Shown here piece by piece: positions 7,285 through 15,537 of a stretch of 38,947 bases of DNA. A model generated the notes under the pieces. That model searched no databases and was not told where the DNA came from. It saw only the letters and a list, made by a program, of their open reading frames with translations. Position numbers and translations under genes: made by a program. Every line of letters starts with the position of its first letter. The stretch's first letter is position 1. The DNA is taken from the IMG/VR virus record IMGVR_UViG_3300034109_000201, positions 1-38,947 of that record; one strand, written 5' to 3'. The DNA comes from a virus.

Positions 7285-7307
7285 TTTCATTGCATCCCGC
7301 CTGCAGC

Positions 7308-8147
7308 CTACCAGCCGCGCCGTGACTTGAGTCGCCAGCGAACGTCTGCCGCCGTGGCTCCTCGCCTCACCCAATCTCGCACGTCCTTCGCGGGCGGCGC
7401 CAGCACCGTCGCCGACTTGGCTTGATGGCATTCTGCCGCCAGCCTCGCCGCCCCTTCCCTGCCCGGCTCGTCATTGTCCGCCAGCACGATCAGGTGCTTG
7501 CCAGCGGTCAGTCGGGAGAGCAGCCCGGTGCAGGACGTGCACCCCGGACGCGCCACGGCGTTCAGCCGGAGCGCTCCCACGGCGGCGATCAAGTCGCTTT
7601 CGCCTTCCGTCACCCACACTTCAGGTGCCTCCGGGTCGAAGGCATACGGCATGATGAGGCCCAGCCTGCTGCCCTTCGCGCATATCTTCATCCCGTCGTG
7701 GGTCCGCACCTTCAGGCCAGTGACGGCTTCGCCGTCCGTCATCGGGAACACCCACGAGTCGCCCTCAATGCCGACCGGGACTTGTCGCACATAGGTCACG
7801 GGCAGCGACAGGCGCATCGCCAGCGCGTCGTGGTTGGACGGCGTGCACCGCTGCATCGCCTGCTGCCATCTGCCGCTGAAGTCCACGGGCGGTGCCGTCA
7901 GCCGCTTCGTAGGCACGACGATGTCCCCGAGCGATCCGCCGTCGATCCTGTGGAGCCAGCCAGCGTCTCCGCACTTGCGGGACGATGACACGCGCGGGCA
8001 GATGACGAGCCCGCGCGCCCGGTCGATCAGGCACCACGACGGGTTGCGGTGCAGGTGCTCGCAGATAGGGCACGGGAGCCCACGACGCGCCCGCTGGCCG
8101 TCGAACGTGACCTCCCCGGTGCGCTTGTCCATGAGGGTGAGGCTCAT
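7308..8147 (-). CDS. Toprim-domain primase-like protein
   Basis: This 279-residue protein probably primes phage DNA synthesis. It has an N-terminal zinc-binding region with cysteines at about 26, 29, 39 and 50 (CPIC, WC, ICPR) as in CHC2-type primases. A Toprim domain starts near residue 176, with VWVTEGESDL supplying the glutamate and VLADNDEPGREGA supplying the DxD. There is no fused helicase; a separate helicase is encoded upstream. ATG 8147 has AGGAGG 6 bases upstream and overlaps the previous stop (ATGA). A strong terminator follows immediately. Confidence 0.85.
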   Translation of the reverse strand: MSLTLMDKRTGEVTFDGQRARRGLPCPICEHLHRNPSWCLIDRARGLVICPRVSSSRKCGDAGWLHRIDGGSLGDIVVPTKRLTAPPVDFSGRWQQAMQRCTPSNHDALAMRLSLPVTYVRQVPVGIEGDSWVFPMTDGEAVTGLKVRTHDGMKICAKGSRLGLIMPYAFDPEAPEVWVTEGESDLIAAVGALRLNAVARPGCTSCTGLLSRLTAGKHLIVLADNDEPGREGAARLAAECHQAKSATVLAPPAKDVRDWVRRGATAADVRWRLKSRRGW

Positions 8148-8356
8148 GCCTTGCCTCCTCTCGCAACGGCTCGTGCCTCTGCCGCCGTGACTACCGCCTC
8201 GGGGAATACCCACACCACGCCTCCCGTCTCAAGGTCACGCCCGTCCTTGCCCACGGGCATCCCGCACCACTCGCCGAACTCATTGCGCGTCATCAGTCGC
8301 AAGCGCGCATACACGATGTCGTGCGTCTTCAGTCTCTCATTGCCTTCCTGCGTCAT
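8144..8356 (-). CDS. Small protein, unknown function
   Basis: A 70-residue protein with a good Shine-Dalgarno (AAGGAG, 8 bases from ATG 8356), coupled to the primase-like gene by ATGA and overlapping the preceding gene by 20 bases. The middle part RLMTRNEFGEWCGMPVGKDG looks like a short helix-turn region that could bind DNA or a partner, but no family is recognised. Confidence 0.7.
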   Translation of the reverse strand: MTQEGNERLKTHDIVYARLRLMTRNEFGEWCGMPVGKDGRDLETGGVVWVFPEAVVTAAEARAVARGGKA

Positions 8357-8615
8357 CTCTGCTGCTCCTTTCGATGTCGTTCTCTGCCTCCATGACTGCC
8401 AGTTGCAGCCACGGCAACGTCGCTTCGTCCGCCCTCCGGGTGTTCCATCCGTCTGCCGGGAGCGGCCACTCCACCTTCACGCGGCTGTCGCTCACGAGCA
8501 CGGATATGCCTCGGTCGCTGACCGCCGCCCATCCCGTCCTCGTGCCAGCCACGCTGAACCGCTTGACGCGCAGCCAGCGCTGCATCGCGTCCCACTGCCT
8601 TCGCACTCGCTTCAT
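8337..8615 (-). CDS. Small protein, unknown function
   Basis: A 92-residue protein with a basic N-terminus (MKRVRRQWDAMQRWLRVKR) and a β-rich centre (WAAVSDRGISVLVSDSRVKVEW), ending in a charged tail. It starts at ATG 8615, overlapping the helicase stop as ATGA, with AAAGGAA 6 bases upstream. Its place between helicase and primase suggests an accessory replication role; no family is recognised. Confidence 0.7.
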   Translation of the reverse strand: MKRVRRQWDAMQRWLRVKRFSVAGTRTGWAAVSDRGISVLVSDSRVKVEWPLPADGWNTRRADEATLPWLQLAVMEAENDIERSSRDDAGRQ

Positions 8616-10297
8616 CGGTTCTTCCTTTCTGCCATGATCGCGTCGATGACTCGCGACGCGCTCTTGCGGTCATAGTTCGACGGGTCGAAGCCCGCCCGGA
8701 TCAGCACCGCCTGCTGCTTCGGCGTCGGCGTTGCGATTGCCGCGTCGATCAATCGCCGCGCTTCGTTGCGCGTGAGCAGGTCCGGCACGGCCACGCGCAA
8801 CTTCCGGATCAGGGCCAACTGCGCTTCCGTCGCTGGCACTCCCTTCTCCCACGCCGACTTCCGATCCGGCGTCAGGTCGATGAGGCTGAACGGGTCGATG
8901 TCCTGAGTGACGAAGCCCGCCTTCACGACCAAGCCTCTGCGCTTCGCCTGCTCCGCCTCCTGCTTGGCGCGCATCTCCTCCTCGCTGAGCACGGCCATCA
9001 CGTCCACGTCGCCGTCCTCGGCCTCCTTGATGACGCGCCGCTCCGCGCGCTCGCGCACATCCACGTCCTTGCCAGCCAGCGCATCGACGCAGTGCACGAG
9101 TTTGTGCCGTCCGGCGTTGCCGCAGTAGTCCAGCACGGTCACGTGCGGCTTCGGGCTCCCGGCGATCCGGTCCCGGCGGCACTCCGCGTCCGGGCATTGC
9201 TCCACGGTCCCGGGCAGGGGCCGCGTGCCCCGGCCAACCATCTGGCAGTAGAGCGCGCGGCTCTTGGTCGGTCGCATCATCGCGATGACCTGCACGCCCT
9301 TGCCGTCCAGCGCCGCATCGTCCCATCCCTCCGTCGCCACTCCGACGTTCACGAGGAACTGGTAGCGGCCCTCGCTGAAGCCGGAGAACATCGCGCGGCG
9401 GTCTTCCCTCGGCGTGTTCGCATCGACCGCGACGGCGGAGCCAGCGCGGTGACGGTTCAGGATCTCCGCAATGCGGTGCGCGTGCGCAACGCTCGCCGCG
9501 AAGATCAGGCAGCGGCGGTCGCCGACAATCTCAATCGTCGGCGAAACCATCCCGTGCAGCGTCGCCTCGTACTCCAGCACCGCCGACAGGTCAGCGCCGT
9601 TCAGGTCGCCAGCCGTCGTGCGGCATCCGCTGAAGTCCAGCCCCTGCACGTGCACCACGCGCTGCTTCACCGGGACGAGCCATCCGCCGTCAATGCCCTC
9701 GCGTATGCCGTACTCAAACGCGACGGACGAGAAGACCTCGCCGAGCGCGGCCTCGTCCGTCCGATCCGGCGTAGCCGTCACGCCGAGCAACCGCACCGCC
9801 GGGTTGCTCATGTAGTGGTCGATGACCGTGCGGTACGACCCGGCGATGGCGTGGTGCGCCTCGTCCACGATGACGAGCCCGAACTCGGAAGGCTTGAAGC
9901 GGTGCATACGCTTCGTCTCTCCGCGTCCGGCCACCTGCGTCTGCACCGTCGATACCACGACCGGGGCGCGGCGAAGGAAGTCGTGCGACGCCCGCAAGTC
10001 GCCCATCTCAATATCGACGTGGCACCCGGCCACGCGTTCGATGGTCTTCGCCGCCTGAAACACCAACTCCTCGCGATGCGCCAGCACGAGCGTGCGCCAG
10101 CCGCGACCGCTCTGCTGCGCGCGCCGCACGATGTCGGCAAACACGACCGTCTTCCCGAGCCCCGTTGCCATCACGAGCAGCGTGCTGCGATGCTCCTTCA
10201 GTTGCGCGAAGACGCCCGCGATGGCGTCCCGCTGGTAGTCACGGATGGAAAGGGCGGCTCCCGAAGGAGCCGCCCGCGTTGCTGTCTCTGCGCTCAT
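8612..10297 (-). CDS. DEAH-type superfamily 2 helicase
   Basis: An ATP-dependent DNA or RNA translocase of 561 residues, probably a replicative or recombination helicase. Walker A is ATGLGKT (44-50) and DEAH is at 145-148. The LLGVTATP motif follows, and the second RecA lobe contains RPTKSRALYCQMVGRGTRPL (motif VI). This resembles the RecG/UvrB-like or ResIII-type phage helicases. A cluster of cysteines (CPDAECRRD) lies just after motif VI. The C-terminal ~100 residues resemble a repeated QAVLIRAGFDP-type helical tail. ATG 10297 follows AAAGG by 9 bases; the long upstream extension of the frame is not coding. Confidence 0.92.
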   Translation of the reverse strand: MSAETATRAAPSGAALSIRDYQRDAIAGVFAQLKEHRSTLLVMATGLGKTVVFADIVRRAQQSGRGWRTLVLAHREELVFQAAKTIERVAGCHVDIEMGDLRASHDFLRRAPVVVSTVQTQVAGRGETKRMHRFKPSEFGLVIVDEAHHAIAGSYRTVIDHYMSNPAVRLLGVTATPDRTDEAALGEVFSSVAFEYGIREGIDGGWLVPVKQRVVHVQGLDFSGCRTTAGDLNGADLSAVLEYEATLHGMVSPTIEIVGDRRCLIFAASVAHAHRIAEILNRHRAGSAVAVDANTPREDRRAMFSGFSEGRYQFLVNVGVATEGWDDAALDGKGVQVIAMMRPTKSRALYCQMVGRGTRPLPGTVEQCPDAECRRDRIAGSPKPHVTVLDYCGNAGRHKLVHCVDALAGKDVDVRERAERRVIKEAEDGDVDVMAVLSEEEMRAKQEAEQAKRRGLVVKAGFVTQDIDPFSLIDLTPDRKSAWEKGVPATEAQLALIRKLRVAVPDLLTRNEARRLIDAAIATPTPKQQAVLIRAGFDPSNYDRKSASRVIDAIMAERKNR

Positions 10298-10302
10298 GTC
10301 TC

Positions 10303-11130
10303 TCAGCCTTTCTGCGATGGGGGAATCAAGTCCCACTGCTGCTTCGTAACCCACCCGGTGTTCCGGCACGTCTCGCACCCGGCCCCGCCGCACAGCGGGC
10401 AGACCTCGTGCGGCAGCGACTGCCGCAGCGCGGTCTTGGCGTTCTTCAAGTCGGTCTTCACGCGCTGCTGCGATACGAACGCGGCGTGCTCCGTCTGCAG
10501 CAGCGCCTCCACGGACTGCAGCGCCTCGTCCACGGCATCCATCGTCGCCTTGATCGCGCTCTCAGCCGCGACCATCCGAGCGACCACCGGATCATCGTCC
10601 GACACCACGCCGTCTTCAACGGCCTCAGCCACGGCGTCCTCGGCCACGGCGTCCAGTTCGGCGACCGCCTCGGCCTGCAGCCTCCGCTGCCGGACCATCT
10701 CGGCGCTCACGGCGCAGTGCTTCCCGATTGACCTGTCGCTCTCGCCGGGTCGGCAGAGGAGCGCCATCATCACGGCTCGCACCTTGTCGCCGTTCGTCCT
10801 GCGAACGCCGTGCTTGAGGTTGGCCGCCGCCGCCATCCACATGGCGTACTCGCGGTCGCCTTCGATGACTTCGCACCGGATGTTCTTCCACTTCAGGCGC
10901 TGCGCTGCCGTCACGCGATGGAAGCCATCGCACAGCCAGTACGTCCGTCCGTCGTAGACCACCGTGCAGGGCGGCATCTCTCCGCCCTCGCTCATCACTT
11001 CCGCGTACTCCGACACCGCATCTCCGGTCAGGGCCGCTCGTGGCTGGAGCGCCTTGTCCATCGTGATCTGCGCCACCGGGACTTCCTTGATCGTCGGCGC
11101 TGCTTCCGTCTTTCCTGTCTTCCGTGCCAT
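10303..11130 (-). CDS. ParB-domain protein with C-terminal zinc ribbon
   Basis: A 275-residue protein with an N-terminal ParB domain (VPVAQITMDKALQPR, then LCDGFHRVTAAQRL carrying the DGFHR motif). A KorB/ParB-like HTH follows (SDRSIGKHCAVSAEMVRQRR). A long coiled-coil-prone acidic region (about 155-235) leads to a C-terminal zinc ribbon (CPLCGGAGCETC). Proteins of this plan bind DNA and may be regulators or partition-like factors. ATG 11130 is preferred because GGAG lies 5 bases upstream; an upstream ATG at 11145 has no spaced Shine-Dalgarno. It is the second ParB-domain protein in this genome. Confidence 0.82.
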   Translation of the reverse strand: MARKTGKTEAAPTIKEVPVAQITMDKALQPRAALTGDAVSEYAEVMSEGGEMPPCTVVYDGRTYWLCDGFHRVTAAQRLKWKNIRCEVIEGDREYAMWMAAAANLKHGVRRTNGDKVRAVMMALLCRPGESDRSIGKHCAVSAEMVRQRRLQAEAVAELDAVAEDAVAEAVEDGVVSDDDPVVARMVAAESAIKATMDAVDEALQSVEALLQTEHAAFVSQQRVKTDLKNAKTALRQSLPHEVCPLCGGAGCETCRNTGWVTKQQWDLIPPSQKG

Positions 11131-11196
11131 GCTGACTCCATTCATCCTGCTTCCGAGGGAGGGAGCGACCCCAGCGCGCAGGAACGCCGTGGCCGC

Positions 11197-11487
11197 TTAC
11201 GAGTTTGCTTCGTCAGTCGGTCGCCATGCGTCTCTCACCATTCCGCTGCAGGCAGGCAGCAACCACGGACGCATTCGAGTTCGCGCAAAGCGCGGGGTGC
11301 GGTAGGGGTCATATCCGTCACCTCTGATGCCATCGACCCACACGAAGCGCGGTCGGCACGCTGCCTGTCCTCCTGAGAGGAACGCGCCCAACAGGCTCGG
11401 GCGATTGGTTGGAAAGGCTACGCGGCAGTTTCCCGCCGCGCAGCCGTACTGCGCCTCCGTCGTGAGAGCGCGAGTGGATGGGCTCAA
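11197..11487 (-). CDS. Probable small protein, unknown function
   Basis: A 96-residue frame that begins at a TTG overlapping the ERF stop (TTGA), or further in. There is no ATG before Met66. The sequence reads as a protein rather than a shadow: YGCAAGNCRVAFPTNRPSLLGAFLSGG, read in two halves, then FVWVDGIRGDGYDPYRTPRF. It has four cysteines. Shine-Dalgarno GGAGG lies only one base before the TTG, so the start is doubtful. No family is recognised. Confidence 0.5.
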   Translation of the reverse strand: MSPSTRALTTEAQYGCAAGNCRVAFPTNRPSLLGAFLSGGQAACRPRFVWVDGIRGDGYDPYRTPRFARTRMRPWLLPACSGMVRDAWRPTDEANS

Positions 11488-12155
11488 TCCTCCGGCGTGG
11501 CTTCGCTGCAGCCGTCTGCCGCTGCCAGTTCCTTCCTGCGCTTCAGGATCCACGCGCTGATCCGGGGCTGCAGGTCGCGCGGCCACCGCGCCATGTCTTC
11601 TTCGACCTGAATGCCCTTCGACTGCATGACAGCCATCAGTTCGGACTGTTCGATGCCCGACTCCTTCAGCCGCTTCCGGAGCGCGACCGCCGCCGCGACA
11701 CCCATCGCGCCAGCCTCGTGCGCCGTGTCGTTGCGCTGGTCCACCTCCTCCTGTCCATCGACCTTCGGCACGAGCAGGAGGTCACGCAGGAAGTACGACA
11801 TGGCCGTGGTGAGCGCGCCCGCCATCGCCTTGTCGTACGGCCTGCCGTTCTGCTCAATGACGGGCCACGGCAAGCGCGCGAACGAAAGGCTTTGCCCGCT
11901 CTCGTGGACGAGCAGGTAGTCACACACGATGAGCGGCGGACGGTGCTCGGTCCCGTCCACCCACGCGAAGCCCGTACGGACCAGCGAGAGCCCCGCGCTG
12001 TGCAGGGCCGCGCGGCTCGCTGCAATCATCGCTTCGGCGCTCACGTAGTCATAGCCCTTGCCGTACTGCACCGTGGCGTCCTTCCCGACGCTCGGCAACT
12101 TCCGCTGCGCCGCGAGCAGCGCCTCGGCGACCTTCTGATGCGTCTCGCTGGTCAT
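11484..12155 (-). CDS. erf: ERF-family single-strand annealing protein
   Basis: This 223-residue protein anneals complementary single strands during phage recombination. It shows the ERF pattern: an N-terminal helix with KVAEALLAAQRKLPSVGKDA, the YVSAEAMIAASRAALHSAGL strand-helix unit, and AMAGALTTAMSYFLRDLLLVPK. The Lys/Glu-rich C-terminus is probably flexible. ATG 12155 overlaps the exonuclease stop as ATGA; the longer upstream frame is a shadow of the exonuclease gene. Exonuclease plus annealing protein is a standard phage recombination pair. Confidence 0.88.
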   Translation of the reverse strand: MTSETHQKVAEALLAAQRKLPSVGKDATVQYGKGYDYVSAEAMIAASRAALHSAGLSLVRTGFAWVDGTEHRPPLIVCDYLLVHESGQSLSFARLPWPVIEQNGRPYDKAMAGALTTAMSYFLRDLLLVPKVDGQEEVDQRNDTAHEAGAMGVAAAVALRKRLKESGIEQSELMAVMQSKGIQVEEDMARWPRDLQPRISAWILKRRKELAAADGCSEATPED

Positions 12156-13066
12156 TCGGTCACCTCCTTCGGGGCCGTGACCGTCGTGCGGGAATACGAA
12201 GACCTGATGCTCCATCGCTGTGCCTCCTCCGGATTCGACTCCGCGAATCCCTTTGCATCGAATCGTGCCTGCTCCACCTGCGAGATGCGGATGCGGTAGC
12301 CGCCGCCCTCGCCCACCGTCGCCGAGCCGAGCGCGGTGATCAGTTCGGCGCGCTTCTTCGCGGCGTACGTCTCCGCTGCCTTCAACTGCTTCTGCGCCGT
12401 CGCGTCCTCCACGAACAGCGAGCGGTCGATCTGCGCCGCTGGCTGGTCGGCGTTTCGCTTCACGCGCTTCAGCGTCTCCAGCGACGGCGCGCCCGCCGGA
12501 GGCGTCCGGCGTTCGACGTGGCGCGACCAGAAGTCGCGCACGCGCTCCACGATGTACCCGGCGTACTCCTCGCAGAACGGGACTCGGTACATCTTCAGCC
12601 GCAGTCCGAAGTCGCCCTGCAGACAGGCCACGTGGGCGATGTCGCTGCTCGCGCAGAGCATCTGAAACATCACCTGCGCCTTGACCGCCTCGGGAACTTC
12701 GTCCGTTCCCTCCGCGCCCCAGCCATCGGTACGCCCGGTGGTCTTCGCTTCCACGATGGGCGAGCCGCGCTTCGCCGTACCGATCATGCCGTCCACGTTG
12801 GCGCGCATGAACAACTCGCAGCCGACGAACGTGCTCGTGGGCTTCACGACCTTCTCGCCCAGCCGCTCGGATGCCAACTGGAGCACGCCCGCCTCCAGCA
12901 CCGTGCCGATCCGCATGGCTTCGTTCTCGTCCGGGCCGTCTGCCTGACCCGTCTTGACGAGCCATAGGTCATACGGCGACTGCCACGGGTTCAGCCCGAG
13001 CAGCGTAGGGACATCGGACGAGCCGATGCCCCGGGTGCGATCCATCTCCTGCCGTTCCGTAATCAT
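12152..13066 (-). CDS. YqaJ-type recombination exonuclease
   Basis: This 304-residue nuclease should resect double-stranded ends to make single strands for the ERF protein. YqaJ/lambda-exonuclease-fold features are RGIGSSDVPTLLGLNPWQSP (residues 12-31) and the catalytic D92 (NVDGM) with E106-x-K108 (IVEAKTT). The central helix with QVMFQMLCA follows. The Ala/Glu-rich C-terminal third fits the family. The start ATG overlaps the HTH gene stop as ATGA, with a GAAAGG-rich region upstream. Confidence 0.9.
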   Translation of the reverse strand: MITERQEMDRTRGIGSSDVPTLLGLNPWQSPYDLWLVKTGQADGPDENEAMRIGTVLEAGVLQLASERLGEKVVKPTSTFVGCELFMRANVDGMIGTAKRGSPIVEAKTTGRTDGWGAEGTDEVPEAVKAQVMFQMLCASSDIAHVACLQGDFGLRLKMYRVPFCEEYAGYIVERVRDFWSRHVERRTPPAGAPSLETLKRVKRNADQPAAQIDRSLFVEDATAQKQLKAAETYAAKKRAELITALGSATVGEGGGYRIRISQVEQARFDAKGFAESNPEEAQRWSIRSSYSRTTVTAPKEVTE

Positions 13067-13272
13067 CGCTTTCCTTTCTGGGCTGGTCTTCCAGCCTCTC
13101 TGCGCTCAAACTTCTTGACCGACTCCTTCGGCCACAACAGAACTCTGCCGACCTTGACCGACTGAATCCCTCGGTGCAACGCGATCTGCCGCACGCGGCA
13201 CTGCGTTACTCCAATGGCCTCCGCAATCTCCCGCGTCGTGACGTAGTTCATGCGGCGGAAACATATCGCCAT
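13063..13272 (-). CDS. MerR/excisionase-like HTH protein
   Basis: A 69-residue DNA-binding protein. The winged HTH pattern is clear: TTREIAEAIGVTQCRVRQIALHRGI, read in two halves, then VGRVLLWPKESVKKFERRE. Small proteins of this type act as transcription regulators or recombination directionality factors; no integrase is present, so regulation is more likely. ATG 13272 has GGAG 7 bases upstream. Two copies of the palindrome GCCAA-NNN-TTGGC lie 18 and 42 bases upstream, which suggests autoregulation (inference). It is the first gene of the recombination and replication operon. Confidence 0.8.
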   Translation of the reverse strand: MAICFRRMNYVTTREIAEAIGVTQCRVRQIALHRGIQSVKVGRVLLWPKESVKKFERREAGRPAQKGKR

Positions 13273-13290
13273 GGGAAGTCTCCTTCAAAC

Positions 13291-13303
13291 GCCAACGGTT
13301 GGC
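13291..13303. promoter_or_regulatory. Palindromic site B in the HTH gene leader
   Basis: GCCAACGGTTGGC is a perfect palindrome with a 3-base centre and the same core as sites A, C and D. It lies 18 bases upstream of the HTH start codon. Its centre is 24 bases from that of site C, a spacing of a little over two helical turns. Likely an operator (inference). Confidence 0.6.
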
Positions 13304-13314
13304 ATCCTCGCCTC

Positions 13315-13327
13315 GCCAACCGTTGGC
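13315..13327. promoter_or_regulatory. Palindromic site C in the HTH gene leader
   Basis: GCCAACCGTTGGC is the partner of site B, extended by one matching base on each side (C...G). It is upstream of the HTH-exonuclease-ERF operon and downstream of any minus-strand promoter in 13330-13380. A protein bound at B and C together would block that promoter or its transcript (inference). Confidence 0.6.
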
Positions 13328-13382
13328 GGCGCGGGATACCGAAAGATTGCTAGACTGCCTGCGCTGACTCCTTTCTGCGCTC

Positions 13383-13415
13383 GGCCCCGCACGGCTTCTC
13401 GCGCCGTGCGGGGCC
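13383..13415 (-). other. Long GC stem-loop after the DUF932 gene
   Basis: GGCCCCGCACGGC and its exact complement form a 13-bp stem with a 7-base loop. It sits 13 bases past the DUF932-like gene stop. It lacks a following T tract on the minus strand, so it may protect the 3' end of the transcript or act with a factor, rather than as a classic intrinsic terminator. Confidence 0.6.
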
Positions 13416-13428
13416 TTCGCGCTTCAGG

Positions 13429-14310
13429 TCAGACCTCCACCACGGCGTCGGCATCAACGACCTCGCGCCCGGTCACGACCGAATCCAAGATGCCGTTCAG
13501 CCGCGAGTGACGGCGAGCGAGGTTCAACAGGCCGGGGCGCTCCTTCTCCACCTCCGTCACCGCCTGCTGGAGCCGGAAGACCGTGGGCCGCTGCCACGCT
13601 TCCCCGGCGTGCGCGTGCCCGCCCGGGCCGTCAGCCCGGTCGAACTCGCGGACGATGTGCGGCAGCGCCGTCGCCGTGATCGCCCCGGTACGGAGGCAGC
13701 GCATCAGCGTGTCGTTCAGGATCGTGCCCCGCCGGACGTTCGCCCGCGCGTCCGCTTCGGAGAAGTCGAATGCCGCATACGCCTCCTCGCGCTGCGCCAC
13801 GCCGCGCATCGCCATCCGCAGGTCGCCTAGCCGCGTCGTGATGATCTGCGGCAGGTCGCGCAGAGCCCAGCGGGTGTGCTTCCGGGCGAACTTGAACACC
13901 GCCTCCCCGCTGTGTAGCGCGAGGTTGTCGCAGACGAACACCCGGGTGCCGAGCACGCCTCCCGCCACCACGCTCTTGTCGTGGCCGTTGCGGATGCCGA
14001 AGACGAACTGCCGCCCACCGCCGATCTCGGTGTCGCCGCCGATGTCGTGCCCGACCTTCTCGCGGAGCCCGAGCAGCCCGAAGTAGCGCAGCCCGTCGCC
14101 GTACAAGGCGTGCACCTCCTCGGTGATGGCGAAGCCCATCAAGTCCAGCCCCTCGCGCACCTGCTCCACGAGGAAGTCGTGCGGCACCGGGCAGTGCGAG
14201 GCGGTCGGGTCCGGCGTCTTCGCCGCGCGCACCTCGTTCCAGTCCACGCGGTTGGCACCGCAGTGCAGGACGAGGCGGCTGTCACCAACGGTCATCGTGT
14301 TCCAAGTCAT
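13429..14310 (-). CDS. DUF932 phage/plasmid-like protein
   Basis: A 293-residue member of the DUF932 family found on phages and plasmids, biochemical role not known. Recognisable features are VPHDFLVEQVREGLDLMGF, FGLLGLRE, RNGHDKSVVAGGVLGTRVFVCDNLAL (read in two halves) and FKFARKHTRWALRDLP. These are the conserved core of such proteins. The C-terminal part contains WQRPTVFRLQQAVTEV, also typical. ATG 14310 is chosen because GGAG lies 6 bases upstream, directly after the three-hairpin leader (14322-14400). The upstream extension of the frame is not coding. It may act in DNA replication or recombination, judging only from its neighbours. Confidence 0.85.
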   Translation of the reverse strand: MTWNTMTVGDSRLVLHCGANRVDWNEVRAAKTPDPTASHCPVPHDFLVEQVREGLDLMGFAITEEVHALYGDGLRYFGLLGLREKVGHDIGGDTEIGGGRQFVFGIRNGHDKSVVAGGVLGTRVFVCDNLALHSGEAVFKFARKHTRWALRDLPQIITTRLGDLRMAMRGVAQREEAYAAFDFSEADARANVRRGTILNDTLMRCLRTGAITATALPHIVREFDRADGPGGHAHAGEAWQRPTVFRLQQAVTEVEKERPGLLNLARRHSRLNGILDSVVTGREVVDADAVVEV

Positions 14311-14321
14311 GCTGTCTCCTT

Positions 14322-14400
14322 GCCGCTTCTCGCGGCGTCTTGCGTAACTGCCTGCGGCACGCGCCGTAGGCGAATCGACCGCGCGCCGTTTCCGGCGCGC
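14322..14400 (-). ncRNA. Three-hairpin leader, copy 4 (before DUF932 gene)
   Basis: On the minus strand: hairpin I GCGCGCCG-GAAA-CGGCGCGC (14381-14400); hairpin II CCTACGGC-GCGT-GCCGCAGG (14351-14370); hairpin III GCCGC-GAGAA-GCGGC (14322-14336), abutting the Shine-Dalgarno AAGGAG. The same order and loops occur before three other early genes. Hairpin II keeps its pairing although arm bases differ (A-T in copies 1 and 2, G-C here). It has one A/C mismatch. Confidence 0.7.
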
Positions 14401-14407
14401 GGTCGCG

Positions 14408-14746
14408 TCATCCCTCCTTGCACAGATTGCGGGCGGCGCTGATCGCCCACTCGTACCCAAGCGCCTTCCGATCCGACGCCACGCGCTCGGTGTTGCGGAG
14501 GCATCGGAACTCCGCAGCCATCCTCGGCGCGTCCTCGCGCCACTCCGCCTCCCACGCGGAGAGCACGAGAGTCGCAACCGCCGCCAGCACCTCGGGCTCG
14601 TCCTGCACGTCTCGCAGCACGCGTCCCTCGGTCGCCAGCACGGCGTTCAGGATCAGCCCCTTCGCCGCGCCGTCCGGCCAGATGAACGTCGCGAAGACCG
14701 TCACCTGCATGACCTCAGAGAGCAGTTCCATCTCGTCATCGGCCAT
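14408..14746 (-). CDS. Early protein, unknown function
   Basis: A 112-residue, mostly helical acidic protein with a hydrophobic stretch (VMQVTVFATFIWPDGAAKG) and the segment LAAVATLVLSAWEAEWRE. ATG 14746 overlaps the preceding gene by 11 bases. No family is recognised. It is the last gene of a three-gene unit that begins with leader copy 3. Confidence 0.7.
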   Translation of the reverse strand: MADDEMELLSEVMQVTVFATFIWPDGAAKGLILNAVLATEGRVLRDVQDEPEVLAAVATLVLSAWEAEWREDAPRMAAEFRCLRNTERVASDRKALGYEWAISAARNLCKEG

Positions 14747-15053
14747 CGCTCTCCCTCCCGTCTTCGCGCTCGCGTGGCGTGACGAGCGCCACGTGGCGCT
14801 CCGCCCACGCCCTGCGTTCCTCGGCAGACAGAACGCTCCAGTGCATTGGCATCGGCATCCCGAGCGCCTGCGCGAAGCGGATCGGGTCAACCTCCGCCAC
14901 GTCCAGCATGGCGATGACCTGCGTAGCCATCACCATCCGGCGATTGATCGACTCCCGCACCGCAGGACTCGGGTGCGATGGGTCGGCCTTGGTCGCCTTC
15001 CGGAGATGCGCCATCAGCGCGTTCTTGGCGTAGTCGATATGCGCCTTACTCAT
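14736..15053 (-). CDS. Early protein, unknown function
   Basis: A 105-residue helical protein with a basic N-terminal part (KAHIDYAKNALMAHLRKATK), a Met-rich centre (GMPMPMHW) and a charged C-terminus. ATG 15053 overlaps the previous stop (ATGA) and has GGAGG 7 bases upstream. No family is recognised. Confidence 0.75.
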   Translation of the reverse strand: MSKAHIDYAKNALMAHLRKATKADPSHPSPAVRESINRRMVMATQVIAMLDVAEVDPIRFAQALGMPMPMHWSVLSAEERRAWAERHVALVTPREREDGRESDGR

Positions 15054-15526
15054 CGCTCGTCCTCCTCTCCAAGCGGGGTGCCGACCAGCGCCCCCTCATC
15101 CCGGGCATCGCTGACTGCGTAGGCCACGCGCTCCGCCGCAAACCATGCGAGGCGCGTCACCTCATGCGCGTCCATGCCGCCAGCGTCCAGCACCATCATG
15201 CGGGCCCCGGCGAGTTCCTCCTCCTGCGTGATGTTGGCGCGCCGCGACTGCTGCACAAGGCGAGCCGCGACATCCAACAGCGGCTCGTCGATTCCATCGG
15301 CGTAGTCTCGGACGAGCAGTCGCGCCTTCTCCAGCACGCCGGGTCGGGCGAGGAAGGCACGGCAGTCTTCGTCGTACACGAAGCCAGCGAGCCCTCCGCT
15401 CATGCCGAACTGCTCCACGTGCCTCATCGTCTCCGCCATCTGATCGTGCCCGTGCTGGATCAGGTGCTCCATCAGGTCCGGCAGCAGCGGGTGGGTCTTC
15501 GCATACACCGGGTTCTTCGTATCCAT
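15050..15526 (-). CDS. Early protein, unknown function
   Basis: A 158-residue protein. The part FGMSGGLAGFVYDEDCRAFL followed by a long acidic helix is reminiscent of small phage proteins of unknown function (DUF7222-like; weak, by eye). The C-terminus is acidic (GEEDER). ATG 15526 follows AGGAG directly after hairpin III of leader copy 3; the 32 codons upstream in the frame belong to the leader. It heads a three-gene unit ending at 14408. Confidence 0.75.
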   Translation of the reverse strand: MDTKNPVYAKTHPLLPDLMEHLIQHGHDQMAETMRHVEQFGMSGGLAGFVYDEDCRAFLARPGVLEKARLLVRDYADGIDEPLLDVAARLVQQSRRANITQEEELAGARMMVLDAGGMDAHEVTRLAWFAAERVAYAVSDARDEGALVGTPLGEEDER

Positions 15527-15537
15527 GGCAATCTCCT

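Noticed and set aside
13063-13272. HTH protein considered as an excisionase of a temperate phage.
   Set aside because: No integrase, attachment site or CI-like repressor was found in the whole circular map; a regulator role fits better, though temperate life cannot be excluded.
13383-13415. 13-bp hairpin considered as an intrinsic terminator.
   Set aside because: No T tract follows on the minus strand; recorded as a stem-loop only.
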